NCBI RefSeq assembly: GCF_030816235.1
Contig: NZ_JAUSXT010000001.1
Span: 682,001-746,000, forward strand
Length of the DNA stretch: 64,000 nt
Origin: Microbacterium sp. W4I4
GTDB taxonomy: Bacteria; Actinomycetota; Actinomycetes; Actinomycetales; Microbacteriaceae
Direction: 5' to 3'
Under the pieces are notes generated by a model. The model was given only the letters and a program-made list of their open reading frames with translations. It was not told where the DNA came from and searched no databases. Below are positions 16,384 to 24,164 of this stretch, one piece after another. Position 1 is the stretch's first letter. Every line of letters begins with the position of its first letter. The position numbers and the translations under genes are program-made.

Positions 16384-17004
16384 CTATCGGACGGGAAGCG
16401 TGCGTGGCCGCCACGATTCGCGGCGGGCCTCGAACTGCGCGATCTTGTCTTCGTTGCGCAGAGTGAGCCCGATGTCATCGAGCCCCTCGAGGAGCCGCCA
16501 CCTAGTGTAATCGTCTATCTCGATAGGCACCTGGAGGGCCTGCCCTGAGCCTGTCGAAGGGTCGCCGATCGTGGCGGTGCGCGCCTCGAGATCGACTGTG
16601 ATGTCCCGGCCGGGCTCCTCGTCGATCAGCGTCCAGATGCGTTCGATGTCGGCCTCGTCGACGGTCGCGGCCAGCAGTCCCTGCTTGCCCGAGTTGCCGC
16701 GGAAGATGTCGGCGAAGCGCGAGCTGAGCACGACCTTGAAGCCGTAGTCGCGCAGCGCCCAGACGGCGTGCTCGCGGCTCGAGCCGGTGCCGAAGTCGGG
16801 ACCGGCCACGAGCACGGATGCCGTGCGGAACGGCTCCTGGTTGAGCACGAACTCTGGGTCCTTGCGCCACTCGTGGAAAAGCGCATCCTCGAATCCGGTC
16901 TTGGTGACGCGCTTGAGGAAGACCGCCGGGATGATCTGGTCGGTGTCGACGTTGGAGCGCTTGAGAGGGGCGGCGACGCCGGTGTGCGTGGTGAACTTCT
17001 CCAT
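16384..17004 (-). CDS. leuD: 3-isopropylmalate dehydratase small subunit
   Basis: The swivel subunit of isopropylmalate isomerase, which with LeuC converts 2- to 3-isopropylmalate in leucine synthesis. The 206-residue protein has [17 protein letters not shown] near the N-terminus, [14 protein letters not shown] and [15 protein letters not shown]. Near residue 147-155 it carries an in-frame insertion (PSTGSGQA) encoded by a short repeat element; the flanking residues join smoothly without it. The ATG at 17004 lies three bases after the leuC stop, so the pair is co-translated. The last residues are Arg-rich. Confidence 0.95.
   Translation of the reverse strand: MEKFTTHTGVAAPLKRSNVDTDQIIPAVFLKRVTKTGFEDALFHEWRKDPEFVLNQEPFRTASVLVAGPDFGTGSSREHAVWALRDYGFKVVLSSRFADIFRGNSGKQGLLAATVDEADIERIWTLIDEEPGRDITVDLEARTATIGDPSTGSGQALQVPIEIDDYTRWRLLEGLDDIGLTLRNEDKIAQFEARRESWRPRTLPVR
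16541..16562 (-). repeat. Short dispersed-type repeat inside leuD
   Basis: The minus strand reads CCTTCGACAGGCTCAGGG followed by CAGG. I recognise this as a short sequence found in many copies, mostly intergenic, in diverse bacterial genomes. Here it is in frame and adds about eight residues (PSTGSGQA) to LeuD. No second copy was noticed in the window. Confidence 0.55.
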
Positions 17005-17006
17005 GG

Positions 17007-18437
17007 TCAGTTGTTCCCTTCGAGGTCGCTCGGGCTGGACAGAGTGCCGCGGATCGCGGTGGCTGCCGCGACGAGGGGCGAGACGAGGTGCGTGCGCCCG
17101 CCCTTGCCCTGTCGTCCTTCGAAGTTGCGGTTGGAGGTGGACGCGCAGCGCTCCCCCGGTGCCAGCTGGTCGGGGTTCATGCCCAGGCACATCGAGCATC
17201 CGGCGAAGCGCCACTCCGCACCGAACGCCTCGACGATCTTGTCGATGCCCTCGGCCTCGGCCTCCAGTCGCACGCGTGCGGAGCCGGGGACGACCATGAC
17301 GCGCACGCCGTCGGCCTTCTTCCTGCCCTCGATGATCGACGCGAACGCACGAAGGTCCTCGATGCGGCTGTTCGTGCAGGACCCCATGAACACGGCATCC
17401 ACCCGCACATCCTTCAACGGCGTGCCCGGCGTCAGGTCCATGTATTCCAGCGCCCGCTGGGCGTTGGCGCGCTGGTTGGCATCCGCGATGTCGGCGGGGT
17501 CGGGAACGGAGGCCGACAGGGAGCTGCCCTGGCCGGGGTTCGTGCCCCAGGTGACGAAGGGCTCCAGCTCGCTCGCGTCGAGATTCACCTCGGCGTCGAA
17601 GACGGCATCCGCGTCGGTCGGCAGCGTGCGCCAGTAGGCGACGGCGTCGTCCCAGTCCTGTCCCTGAGGGGCGTGCGGGCGGCCTTCGAGATACGCGAAC
17701 GTGGTCTCGTCCGGTGCGACCATGCCGGCGCGTGCGCCGGCCTCGATCGACATGTTGCAGATCGTCATGCGCCCCTCCATGGAGAGGTCGCGGATCGCGC
17801 TGCCGCGGTACTCGAGCACAAAGCCCTGGCCACCGCCGGTGCCGATCTTCGCGATCACTGCGAGAATGATGTCCTTCGCGGTCACGCCGGGGCGCAGCGT
17901 GCCCTCGACGTTGATCGCCATGGTCTTGAAGGGCTTCAGCGGCAGCGTCTGGGTCGCCATGACGTGCTCGACCTCGCTCGTGCCGATGCCGAATGCCATC
18001 GCGCCGAAAGCGCCATGCGTGGAGGTGTGCGAGTCGCCGCAGACGACCGTGATACCCGGCATCGTCAGGCCGAGCTGCGGGCCGACGACGTGCACGATGC
18101 CCTGCTCGGCGTCGCCGAGGGAATGCAGGCGCACGCCGAACTCCTCGGCGTTGCGACGCAGCGTCTCGATCTGCGTGCGGCTGGTGAGGTCGGCGATCGG
18201 CTTGTCGATGTTGAGCGTCGGAGTGTTGTGGTCCTCCGTCGCGATCGTCAGATCGAGCCGGCGCAGGGGCCTGTTCTCGGCGCGCAGGCCGTCGAACGCC
18301 TGCGGGCTGGTGACCTCGTGCACCAGGTGCAGGTCGATGTAGATGAGGTCCGGTTCCCCGTTCTCGCCCTTGACGACGAGATGGTCGTCCCACAGTTTCT
18401 CGGCGAGGGTACGGGGTCGGGTGATGTCACTGCTCAT
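17007..18437 (-). CDS. leuC: 3-isopropylmalate dehydratase large subunit
   Basis: The aconitase-family catalytic subunit with a 4Fe-4S cluster, partner of LeuD. The 476-residue protein begins with [15 protein letters not shown]. It has the conserved [16 protein letters not shown], the Fe-S ligands in [12 protein letters not shown] and [12 protein letters not shown], and the C-terminal [20 protein letters not shown]. The start at 18437 has AGGAGA nine bases upstream. A 15-residue leucine-codon leader peptide and a hairpin precede it, suggesting control by leucine supply. It is followed by leuD at three bases. Confidence 0.97.
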   Translation of the reverse strand: MSSDITRPRTLAEKLWDDHLVVKGENGEPDLIYIDLHLVHEVTSPQAFDGLRAENRPLRRLDLTIATEDHNTPTLNIDKPIADLTSRTQIETLRRNAEEFGVRLHSLGDAEQGIVHVVGPQLGLTMPGITVVCGDSHTSTHGAFGAMAFGIGTSEVEHVMATQTLPLKPFKTMAINVEGTLRPGVTAKDIILAVIAKIGTGGGQGFVLEYRGSAIRDLSMEGRMTICNMSIEAGARAGMVAPDETTFAYLEGRPHAPQGQDWDDAVAYWRTLPTDADAVFDAEVNLDASELEPFVTWGTNPGQGSSLSASVPDPADIADANQRANAQRALEYMDLTPGTPLKDVRVDAVFMGSCTNSRIEDLRAFASIIEGRKKADGVRVMVVPGSARVRLEAEAEGIDKIVEAFGAEWRFAGCSMCLGMNPDQLAPGERCASTSNRNFEGRQGKGGRTHLVSPLVAAATAIRGTLSSPSDLEGNN

Positions 18438-18479
18438 GTGGCGCTGTCTCCTGAGGTATCGAATCGGCCCATGCAGGAT

Positions 18480-18519
18480 GCCGCGACGAGGAAGGCCTAG
18501 ATCGAGGTCTCGTCGCGGC
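18480..18519 (-). promoter_or_regulatory. Hairpin in leuC leader RNA
   Basis: Perfect 11-base arms (GCCGCGACGAG and CTCGTCGCGGC on the minus strand) enclose an 18-base loop that contains the stop codon of the leader peptide. The 5' arm begins five bases after the last Leu codon. There is no T-run after it, so it is not an obvious intrinsic terminator. Confidence 0.6.
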
Positions 18520-18544
18520 TGCTAAGGAGGAGAGCCGCTCGCAT
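18497..18544 (-). CDS. Leucine-rich leader peptide of leuC (15 aa)
   Basis: The minus strand encodes [15 protein letters not shown] and stops at TAG. Three consecutive Leu codons (CTC CTC CTT) occupy positions 5-7. A TAGCCT -10 box lies six bases before the ATG, so translation would be leaderless. Peptides with runs of the end-product amino acid upstream of biosynthesis genes act as attenuation sensors. The bases TCTCCT at 18528-18533, inside the Leu run, are complementary to the leuC Shine-Dalgarno AGGAGA at 18447-18452. This offers a translational switch. The regulatory role is inference. Confidence 0.65.
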   Translation of the reverse strand: MRAALLLSSRDETSI

Positions 18545-18550
18545 TCCGTC

Positions 18551-18556
18551 AGGCTA
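18551..18556 (-). promoter_or_regulatory. -10 box of leuC leader transcript
   Basis: TAGCCT on the minus strand, six bases before the leader-peptide ATG at 18544. It predicts transcription starting on the ATG. Confidence 0.55.
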
Positions 18557-18567
18557 TCACCGCGGAC

Positions 18568-18606
18568 GTGCGGGTCGGACCAGGATGACATCCGGCCGAC
18601 CCGCAC
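18568..18606 (-). terminator. Hairpin terminator after terC-like gene
   Basis: Perfect 11-base arms GTGCGGGTCGG and CCGACCCGCAC around a 17-base loop. They lie directly after the TerC-family stop and just before the leuC promoter. No T-tract is present, as is common for actinobacterial terminators. Confidence 0.55.
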
Positions 18607-18610
18607 CCGA

Positions 18611-19603
18611 TCAGCTCTCGAGAGTGGCCGACCGCTTCTCGCGCGAGGATGCGATCAGGCTCGCGATCGTGGCGACGGCCATCGAACCGAAGATGACGCC
18701 CAACGACATCCAGTTGTCGATGTCGGGGGCCCAGGCGATCGGCTCGCCGCCGTTGATGAACGGCAGCTCGTTGATGTGCATGGCGTGCAGCACGAGCTTC
18801 ACACCGATGAAGGCGAGGATGAAGGCGACGCCGTAGTGCAGGTACCGCAGACGGTCGAGCAGGTTGCCCAGCAGGAAGTACAGCTGACGCAGCCCCATCA
18901 GGGCGAACAGGTTCGCCGTGAAGACGATGAACGGGTTGGTGGTGATGCCGAAGATCGCCGGGATCGAGTCGACCGCGAACATCAGGTCCGTCACACCGAG
19001 CGAGACGAAGACGATCAGCATCGGCGTCCAGATCTTCTTGCCGTCGACGACCGTGCGCAGCTTGGGCCCGTCGTACGAATCGCTGATCGGGATGACCCGG
19101 CGGATCTGACGGACGATGAAGTTCTCGGTCTGCGCGTCGTCCTCCTGCTTGTCTGGCAGGGACTGCCGGATGGCGGTGAAGAGCAGGAACGCACCGAAGA
19201 CGTAGAAGATCGGGCTGAGGTGCTCCACTGCGGCGCCGACGATGATGATGAAGATCGCTCGCAGGATCAGCGCGATGATGATGCCCACCATCAGCGCCTC
19301 CTGCTGATAGCGGCGCGGCACCGCGAACTGCGTCATGATCAGGATGAACACGAACAGGTTGTCGATGGAGAGGCTGTATTCCATCGCCCAGCCGGTGAGG
19401 AAGTCGAGCGAGGTCTTCGCGTCGCCGACGATGTACAGCACGCCGGCGAAGATCAGGGCGAGCGCCACGTAGAACGCCACCCAGAGGGCGGATTCCTTGG
19501 TGGAGGGGATGTGCGGGCGCTTGAGGATGAGCAGCAGGTCGCCGAGGAGGATGGCGGTCAGCACGACCAGCGCGGTGATCTCGAACCAGACAGGAATGTC
19601 CAA
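18611..19603 (-). CDS. TerC family integral membrane protein (probable Mn2+ exporter)
   Basis: A 330-residue multi-spanning protein of the TerC/Alx family, linked to manganese efflux and metal homeostasis, and loading of exported metalloproteins in some bacteria. Hydrophobic spans run along the length. The conserved acidic intramembrane motif MEYSLSIDNLFVF lies near residue 65, and VTDLMFAVDSIPAIFGITTNPFIVFTAN contains the second Asp-rich block. The TTG at 19603 (LDIPVWFEITAL) is the start that matches family N-termini; a longer frame upstream would cover the predicted manganese riboswitch. A hairpin terminator follows. Confidence 0.9.
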   Translation of the reverse strand: MDIPVWFEITALVVLTAILLGDLLLILKRPHIPSTKESALWVAFYVALALIFAGVLYIVGDAKTSLDFLTGWAMEYSLSIDNLFVFILIMTQFAVPRRYQQEALMVGIIIALILRAIFIIIVGAAVEHLSPIFYVFGAFLLFTAIRQSLPDKQEDDAQTENFIVRQIRRVIPISDSYDGPKLRTVVDGKKIWTPMLIVFVSLGVTDLMFAVDSIPAIFGITTNPFIVFTANLFALMGLRQLYFLLGNLLDRLRYLHYGVAFILAFIGVKLVLHAMHINELPFINGGEPIAWAPDIDNWMSLGVIFGSMAVATIASLIASSREKRSATLES

Positions 19604-19623
19604 GGGAGAAGGGCCTTTCGAAG

Positions 19624-19735
19624 GGTGGCGGAAATCCGAAAGTCTCTCCCCGCACCGTGGTGCGCCACGCGGCCGGAGCAGCGATGACGATGCTCGTGAT
19701 GACGATCCGCGCGATGACGGGATACTCCCCTTCGC
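19624..19735 (-). promoter_or_regulatory. Probable yybP-ykoY manganese riboswitch
   Basis: On the minus strand, AAGGGGAGTATC (19721-19732) opens the element and GGGGAGAGACTTTCGG with a GCC-rich closing arm (19627-19651) ends it, just before the TTG start of the TerC-family gene. GGGGAGTA near the 5' end and a GGGGAGAGAC-like 3' segment are hallmarks I associate with the yybP-ykoY class, which classically precedes terC/alx genes. A TACGAT -10 box lies at 19743-19748. Not confirmed by a covariance search. Confidence 0.65.
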
Positions 19736-19827
19736 TCGAACGATCGTACCCGAGTCTGAGACGATGAGTGATCCACCGACACTCTCAGGTGAGAGACAAA
19801 CTGCGACAGCCAGCGATCGGAACGGGA

Positions 19828-20385
19828 ATGCCGACGAACAGCGAAGACCGCGAATGGGCCGAACGGGCGGCATCCGGGGATCGGGATGCCTTCCGCGCGA
19901 TCTATCGCGCCTACGTCAAGCCGGTGTACTGGATCGCCCACGGCATCCTCGGCTCCATCCCGGATGCCGAGGACATCGCCCAGGAGACGTTCGTCGTCGC
20001 CTGGCGCAAGCTCCCCGCCCTGCAGCTCGCGAGCGAGTCGCTGCTGCCGTGGCTGGCGACGATCTGCCGCTTCCAGGCCGCGAACCGGCTGCGGGTGCTG
20101 CGACGCGATCGCGCGCACACCGCGGATGCGCTGGACGAGACGATCCCCGACACGGTGAGCGTCGAGGATCAGGTGATCTCCGCAGCCCTCGCGGAGCGCA
20201 TCGCGAGCGAGGTGGACCGCCTCGACGAGCTGGACCGCGCCATCTTCCGCCTCTGCACGGTCGACGGCTACGCCTACCAGGTCGCCGCCGAGGAGCTCGG
20301 AGTCAGCCACGCGGTCGTCCGCAATCGTCTCTCCCGGGTGCGCACGCGACTTCGCGGCGCGGTGAAGGAAGTGAGAGACGCATGA
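19828..20385 (+). CDS. ECF-type RNA polymerase sigma factor
   Basis: A 185-residue extracytoplasmic-function sigma factor. Region 2 includes RAIYRAYVKPVYWIAHGI and the -10-recognition helix DAEDIAQETFVVAWRKL. Region 4 ends with YQVAAEELGVSHAVVRNRLSRVRTRLR, a helix-turn-helix for -35 recognition. I chose the ATG at 19828, preceded by GGAACGGGA; an in-frame ATG at 19768 is less likely. The following gene overlaps its stop (ATGA) and encodes a membrane protein that may act as its anti-sigma factor. The target regulon is unknown. Confidence 0.88.
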   Translation: MPTNSEDREWAERAASGDRDAFRAIYRAYVKPVYWIAHGILGSIPDAEDIAQETFVVAWRKLPALQLASESLLPWLATICRFQAANRLRVLRRDRAHTADALDETIPDTVSVEDQVISAALAERIASEVDRLDELDRAIFRLCTVDGYAYQVAAEELGVSHAVVRNRLSRVRTRLRGAVKEVRDA

Positions 20386-21443
20386 CCGAGAACACCGGCA
20401 TCGCACTGCCGCCGCTCAGCGACGACAGCATCGCCCGGATCGAGAGCGCCGTGTTCGACGAGATCGGCGACGACTCGGCATCCCGCTCCGTCTCAGCGCG
20501 CCGCCAGGAGCCGCATCGTGTGCGGCGACGCTGGGTCACCGGGCTGGGCATCGCCGCGGCGTTCGTCGTGGGCGCGCTCGTGACACCACCCCTCATGAAT
20601 GCGGTGTCCGGCGGCACGGGCGCAGCCGACACTGCGTCAGGCGGCGCGAGCACAGCCTTCGACAGCGGCCCCGTGCCCGCCATCGGTCAGCCCGAGACCG
20701 CGACGGATGCGGGCAAGGCCGTCGACGCGGCAGGCGATGTCGCAGACGCCGGCCGCGACATCATCACGACCGCGCAGCTGACTCTGCGCGTCGGCGATGT
20801 CGCGAAGGCAGCGGCTGCGATCAGCGACCTGGCTGCGGAGCAGGGCGGCTATGTCGAGTCCACCGATATCGGTCTGGCTCCGGGAGCACCGATCGATTCG
20901 ACCACGATGCCGCCTCCGGACCGGGGCGAAGGATGGATCAGCATCCGCATCCCCGCCGCGAAGCTGACGGACGCGATGAAGGCCGCCGAAGCTGAAGGGC
21001 AGGTGCTGGGTTCGTCCATCTCCCGCCAGGACGTCACGTCCACGGCCGTGGACCTGCGGGCTCGGGTGGATGCGTCGAAGGCGTCCGTGCAGCGGCTGAC
21101 CGAGCTGATGGCCAAGTCCGGATCGGTCGCGGACCTGATCGCGGCGGAGTCCGCCCTGAGCGAGCGCCAGGCGCAGCTGGAGAGCTACGAGCAGCAGCTG
21201 AAGAGCATCGACGAGCAGGTGGCGATGTCGAGCATCCGCGTGCAGCTCACCGAGCGCACGACTGCGACGAGCGCCGATCCCGCAGGATTCGGGGACGGAC
21301 TTCTGGCGGGTTGGAACGGGCTCATCGTCTCGCTGAATGCCCTCGTGGTCGCGTTCGGATTCCTCCTCCCCTGGCTCGTCCCGATCGCCGTCGTGCTTCT
21401 GGTGGTCTGGCTGATCCGGCGGCGGCGGCGCGTAGTTCCTTGA
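20382..21443 (+). CDS. DUF4349 membrane protein, possible anti-sigma partner
   Basis: A 353-residue protein with a short cytoplasmic N-terminus (about 50 residues). A transmembrane helix follows at about 51-70, then an Ala/Gly/Asp-rich linker and an extracytoplasmic DUF4349 domain (TAQLTLRVGDVAKAAAAISD ... GYVESTD ... SISRQDVTSTAVDLRARVDA). A predicted coiled-coil around SERQAQLESYEQQLKSID precedes a C-terminal hydrophobic span and a basic RRRRR tail. It is translationally coupled to the ECF sigma gene. The short N-terminal cytoplasmic segment could contact the sigma factor, but no zinc-type anti-sigma motif is visible. Confidence 0.85.
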   Translation: MTENTGIALPPLSDDSIARIESAVFDEIGDDSASRSVSARRQEPHRVRRRWVTGLGIAAAFVVGALVTPPLMNAVSGGTGAADTASGGASTAFDSGPVPAIGQPETATDAGKAVDAAGDVADAGRDIITTAQLTLRVGDVAKAAAAISDLAAEQGGYVESTDIGLAPGAPIDSTTMPPPDRGEGWISIRIPAAKLTDAMKAAEAEGQVLGSSISRQDVTSTAVDLRARVDASKASVQRLTELMAKSGSVADLIAAESALSERQAQLESYEQQLKSIDEQVAMSSIRVQLTERTTATSADPAGFGDGLLAGWNGLIVSLNALVVAFGFLLPWLVPIAVVLLVVWLIRRRRRVVP

Positions 21444-21456
21444 TTTTCCGGGGTAT

Positions 21457-21495
21457 ACAAGAACTCTTGTGAGTATCCGACTTCGCCTTTAGCGT
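21457..21495 (+). promoter_or_regulatory. Promoter with palindromic operator for ArsR-like/MFS operon
   Basis: TTGTGA at 21467-21472 and TAGCGT at 21490-21495 form a promoter with a 17-base spacer, and the GTG start follows seven bases later (leaderless). The -35 overlaps the perfect dyad ACAAGA-AC-TCTTGT at 21457-21470, a natural operator for the adjacent regulator. Confidence 0.65.
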
Positions 21496-21502
21496 TGTCG
21501 AC

Positions 21503-22039
21503 GTGGAAGACATCTCGGTCATCACGGCCATCACGCATCCGGTCCGACGCCGCATCGTGGATCGCCTGCTGCTGCACGGCGCCACCCAGGTCGGCGTGCT
21601 CGCGCGGACGCTCGACGCGCAGGTGGGCAGCATCAGCCATCACCTGCGGATGCTGCAGAAGGCCGGCGTCGTCGAACAGGTCGATCCGCCGGACGGCGAT
21701 CGCCGCGCCAGCTGGTGGCAGCTCGCGCGGCGGTCGTTCACCTGGTCGTCCGCCGACTTCGACTCCCCCGCGGATGCGTTGATCGCTCGCGAGGCGCAGC
21801 GCGCGAATGTGCGCAACCAGCTGGATCGTCTGCAGCGCTGGTACCGCGTGTCCGCGCAGAGCGAGATGGAGGGCTTCAACACCGACACGCTCGCCTGGGC
21901 GACCCCGGACGAGCTGATGGATCTGCAGCATCGGCTGGGCGCCGTGCTCGACGACTGGAGGGCGGGGATCGACCGCACGGACGGGCAGGAGCGCACGCCG
22001 GTGTACTTCTTCGCGCATGGATTCCCGACGGAGGTGTGA
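21503..22039 (+). CDS. ArsR-type winged-helix transcriptional regulator
   Basis: A 178-residue regulator with an N-terminal winged helix (residues about 5-75): HPVRRRIVDRLLLHGATQ, then the recognition helix QVGSISHHLRMLQKAGVV and a wing with DGDRRASWW. No cysteine metal-sensing motif is seen, so the effector is probably not a metal. The GTG at 21503 is supported by a well-spaced leaderless promoter overlapping a 14-base palindrome. The MFS transporter gene follows after one base, suggesting the regulator controls its own efflux operon. Confidence 0.88.
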   Translation: MEDISVITAITHPVRRRIVDRLLLHGATQVGVLARTLDAQVGSISHHLRMLQKAGVVEQVDPPDGDRRASWWQLARRSFTWSSADFDSPADALIAREAQRANVRNQLDRLQRWYRVSAQSEMEGFNTDTLAWATPDELMDLQHRLGAVLDDWRAGIDRTDGQERTPVYFFAHGFPTEV

Positions 22040-22040
22040 G

Positions 22041-23288
22041 ATGACCACGAGCGAGACACGGATGCTGCGACGCCCGCCCTCCTTCCGGAAGGACCGGATG
22101 GTGCAGGCGTGGCTGACGATCAAGGCCGTCTCCGACGCCGGCGATGCGATCTTCCTGATCGCGTTCGCCTGGACGGCCGTGCAGATCGCCTCCCCCGCCG
22201 TCGCCGGGCTGGTCGTCGCGGCAGGCACGCTCCCGCGCGCGGCCGTACTCCTCATCGGGGGCGCGTATGCGGATCGCGTGGATGCCAGACGGCTGATGAT
22301 CCTCTTCAACCTGCTGCGGATCGTGGTGCTCATCACGGTGACGGTGTGGTGTCTCGCGACCACGCCCACCGTGGCACTGCTGCTGGCCGCGAGTGTGGCC
22401 TTCGGGCTGTGCGACGCGTTCTTCGAGCCGGCGGCCGGAACCATGCCCCGCCAGCTCGTGGATGTCGCGGATCTGCCCGCGTACTCCGCGCTCAGTCAGA
22501 CGCTCTCCCGCCTGGGCACGATGGCGGGCTCGGCGATCGGCGGATTCCTCGTGGCGGCCTACGGCATCGCCGGCAGTGCGGGGTTGAACACCGTCACGTA
22601 TGTGGTGGTCGTCGTGTTCATCCTCCTGTGGCTGCGTCCGCGCTTCGCGCTCCCCCGCGCAACGGCGCAGCAGAGCGTGCTGCGGGATGTCGCCGACGGC
22701 TTCCGGTACCTCGGCCGTGAACGCGCCACGCGGACGCTCGTGATCGCGCTGTCCGGTCTGAATCTGGCCGTCGGGCCGGCGATCTCGATCGGCCTGCCGC
22801 TGCAGGCGACGGCGCAGGGCTGGGGTGCCGGGGCCGTGGGCGTGTTCGAGGCGCTGGTGGGCGGCGGCGCGATGATCGGCGCACTGGTGGTCGTGCGGTG
22901 GCGGCCGCGTCGCGAGGCGGTCGGCGGGTTCACCGCACTCATCGCACAGGGCGCCGGAATCGTCGCGCTCGGCGCCGGCTCGCAGATCGTCGTGGGCGCC
23001 GGATGCCTCGTGGTCGGGCTCACCGCCGGCTTCGCCTCAGTGCTGCTGGGCTCGACCTTCGCGGCGACCGCCGCGCCCGACCACCTCGGCAGGCTCGGGT
23101 CGATCCTGCGACTGGGCGATGACTGCCTGATGCCGGTGGCGATGGCCCTGTTCGGGCTGCTCGCCGGCATCCTGCCGCTGTTCGTGCCTTTCGCGATATA
23201 CGGCGGAGCGATGGCGCTGCTGATGATCGTGCCGCTCCGCAATCCGCAGATCCGGAGCATCGCCCTGTCAACCCCTGTCGGGGCATGA
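22041..23288 (+). CDS. MFS transporter, drug-efflux type
   Basis: A 415-residue major facilitator with about 12 membrane spans. The loop 2-3 motif GGAYADRVDARRLM fits the MFS signature, and the N-terminal half reads AFAWTAVQIASPAVAGLVVAAGTLPRA. It resembles the MFS_3/enterobactin exporter-like group. The ATG at 22041 follows GGAGGTGTGAG and is one base from the regulator's stop, so the two form an operon. The substrate is unknown; control by the neighbouring repressor suggests efflux of an inducing compound. Confidence 0.88.
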   Translation: MTTSETRMLRRPPSFRKDRMVQAWLTIKAVSDAGDAIFLIAFAWTAVQIASPAVAGLVVAAGTLPRAAVLLIGGAYADRVDARRLMILFNLLRIVVLITVTVWCLATTPTVALLLAASVAFGLCDAFFEPAAGTMPRQLVDVADLPAYSALSQTLSRLGTMAGSAIGGFLVAAYGIAGSAGLNTVTYVVVVVFILLWLRPRFALPRATAQQSVLRDVADGFRYLGRERATRTLVIALSGLNLAVGPAISIGLPLQATAQGWGAGAVGVFEALVGGGAMIGALVVVRWRPRREAVGGFTALIAQGAGIVALGAGSQIVVGAGCLVVGLTAGFASVLLGSTFAATAAPDHLGRLGSILRLGDDCLMPVAMALFGLLAGILPLFVPFAIYGGAMALLMIVPLRNPQIRSIALSTPVGA

Positions 23289-23299
23289 GCTGCGCCGGA

Positions 23300-23305
23300 T
23301 AGCCT
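23300..23305 (+). promoter_or_regulatory. -10 box, leaderless SDR gene
   Basis: TAGCCT followed by seven bases and then the ATG at 23313. This indicates a separate leaderless transcript for the SDR gene. Confidence 0.5.
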
Positions 23306-23312
23306 TCCGGGC

Positions 23313-24119
23313 ATGACGACAGACGGATTCCTTCCCCGCCACGCCATTGTCACGGCTTCCGACTCCGGCATCGGCGCCGCGACGGCCGTGGCCCTCGCCC
23401 AGGCGGGCATGGATGTCGGCATCACCTGGCACGAAGACCAGGAGGGCGCCGAGAGCACCGCCGAAGCCGTTCGCGCACGCGGACGAAACGCCGTGGTGAT
23501 GCACTTCGACGCGACCGACTTCGACGCCGTGCCGGGTGTCGTCGACGACCTGCGCGATCGGCTCGGTGGCCTGGACGTGTTCGTGAACAACGCAGGAGCG
23601 AGCACTCCCAGGGCCGTGCTGGAGATTCCGATGCGGGAATGGCTGGACACGATGGCGCTGAACGTCGACGGTGCGTTCCTCGGTCTGCAGACCGCCGCAC
23701 GGCACATGGTGCGCGCCGGTTCAGGCGGGCGGCTGATCGCTGTGACCAGCGTGCACGCGCATCAACCGCGGGTCGGCCTCGGCGCGTACATCGCCGCCAA
23801 GCATGCGCTCTCCGGGCTGATCAAGACGATGGCGCAGGAGCTGGGTCAGCACAGGATCACGGCGAACTCCGTGGCGCCGGGCGAGATCGCCACCGCGGCC
23901 AGCGGACGCACCTCAGAGGATGCGGAGCGCACGCACCGGCCCGGCATTCCGCTGGGACGACCGGGCAAGGCGGAGGAGGTCGCCGCGGTGATCGCCTTCC
24001 TCGCCTCGCCCGCCTCGAGCTACGTCACCGGCGCCGACTGGTCCGTGGACGGCGGAATGCTGCAGATGGGTCCGGAGGCCGGGTCGAATGTGCAGGACGA
24101 TTCGTGGCGCGAAGTGTGA
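23313..24119 (+). CDS. SDR family NAD(P)-dependent oxidoreductase
   Basis: A 268-residue classical short-chain dehydrogenase. The nucleotide-binding motif is ASDSGIGAATAVAL, a variant of TGxxxGIG in which the first Gly is Ser. NNAGAST is present, as are the catalytic Ser region VTSVHAH and the Tyr-Lys pair in YIAAKHAL. The C-terminal block YVTGADWSVDGGM is typical of glucose/3-oxoacyl-type SDRs. The substrate is not predictable. It stands alone after the MFS gene with its own -10 box. Confidence 0.9.
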   Translation: MTTDGFLPRHAIVTASDSGIGAATAVALAQAGMDVGITWHEDQEGAESTAEAVRARGRNAVVMHFDATDFDAVPGVVDDLRDRLGGLDVFVNNAGASTPRAVLEIPMREWLDTMALNVDGAFLGLQTAARHMVRAGSGGRLIAVTSVHAHQPRVGLGAYIAAKHALSGLIKTMAQELGQHRITANSVAPGEIATAASGRTSEDAERTHRPGIPLGRPGKAEEVAAVIAFLASPASSYVTGADWSVDGGMLQMGPEAGSNVQDDSWREV

Positions 24120-24164
24120 CTCCCCCGAACGGCACCCGGCGACCCGTACGCCGCAAGGGCGCTC

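Noticed and set aside
18611..19873. A longer TerC frame starting well before 19603.
   Set aside because: The added residues are Arg/Ser-rich and cover a probable riboswitch. The family N-terminus begins at the TTG.
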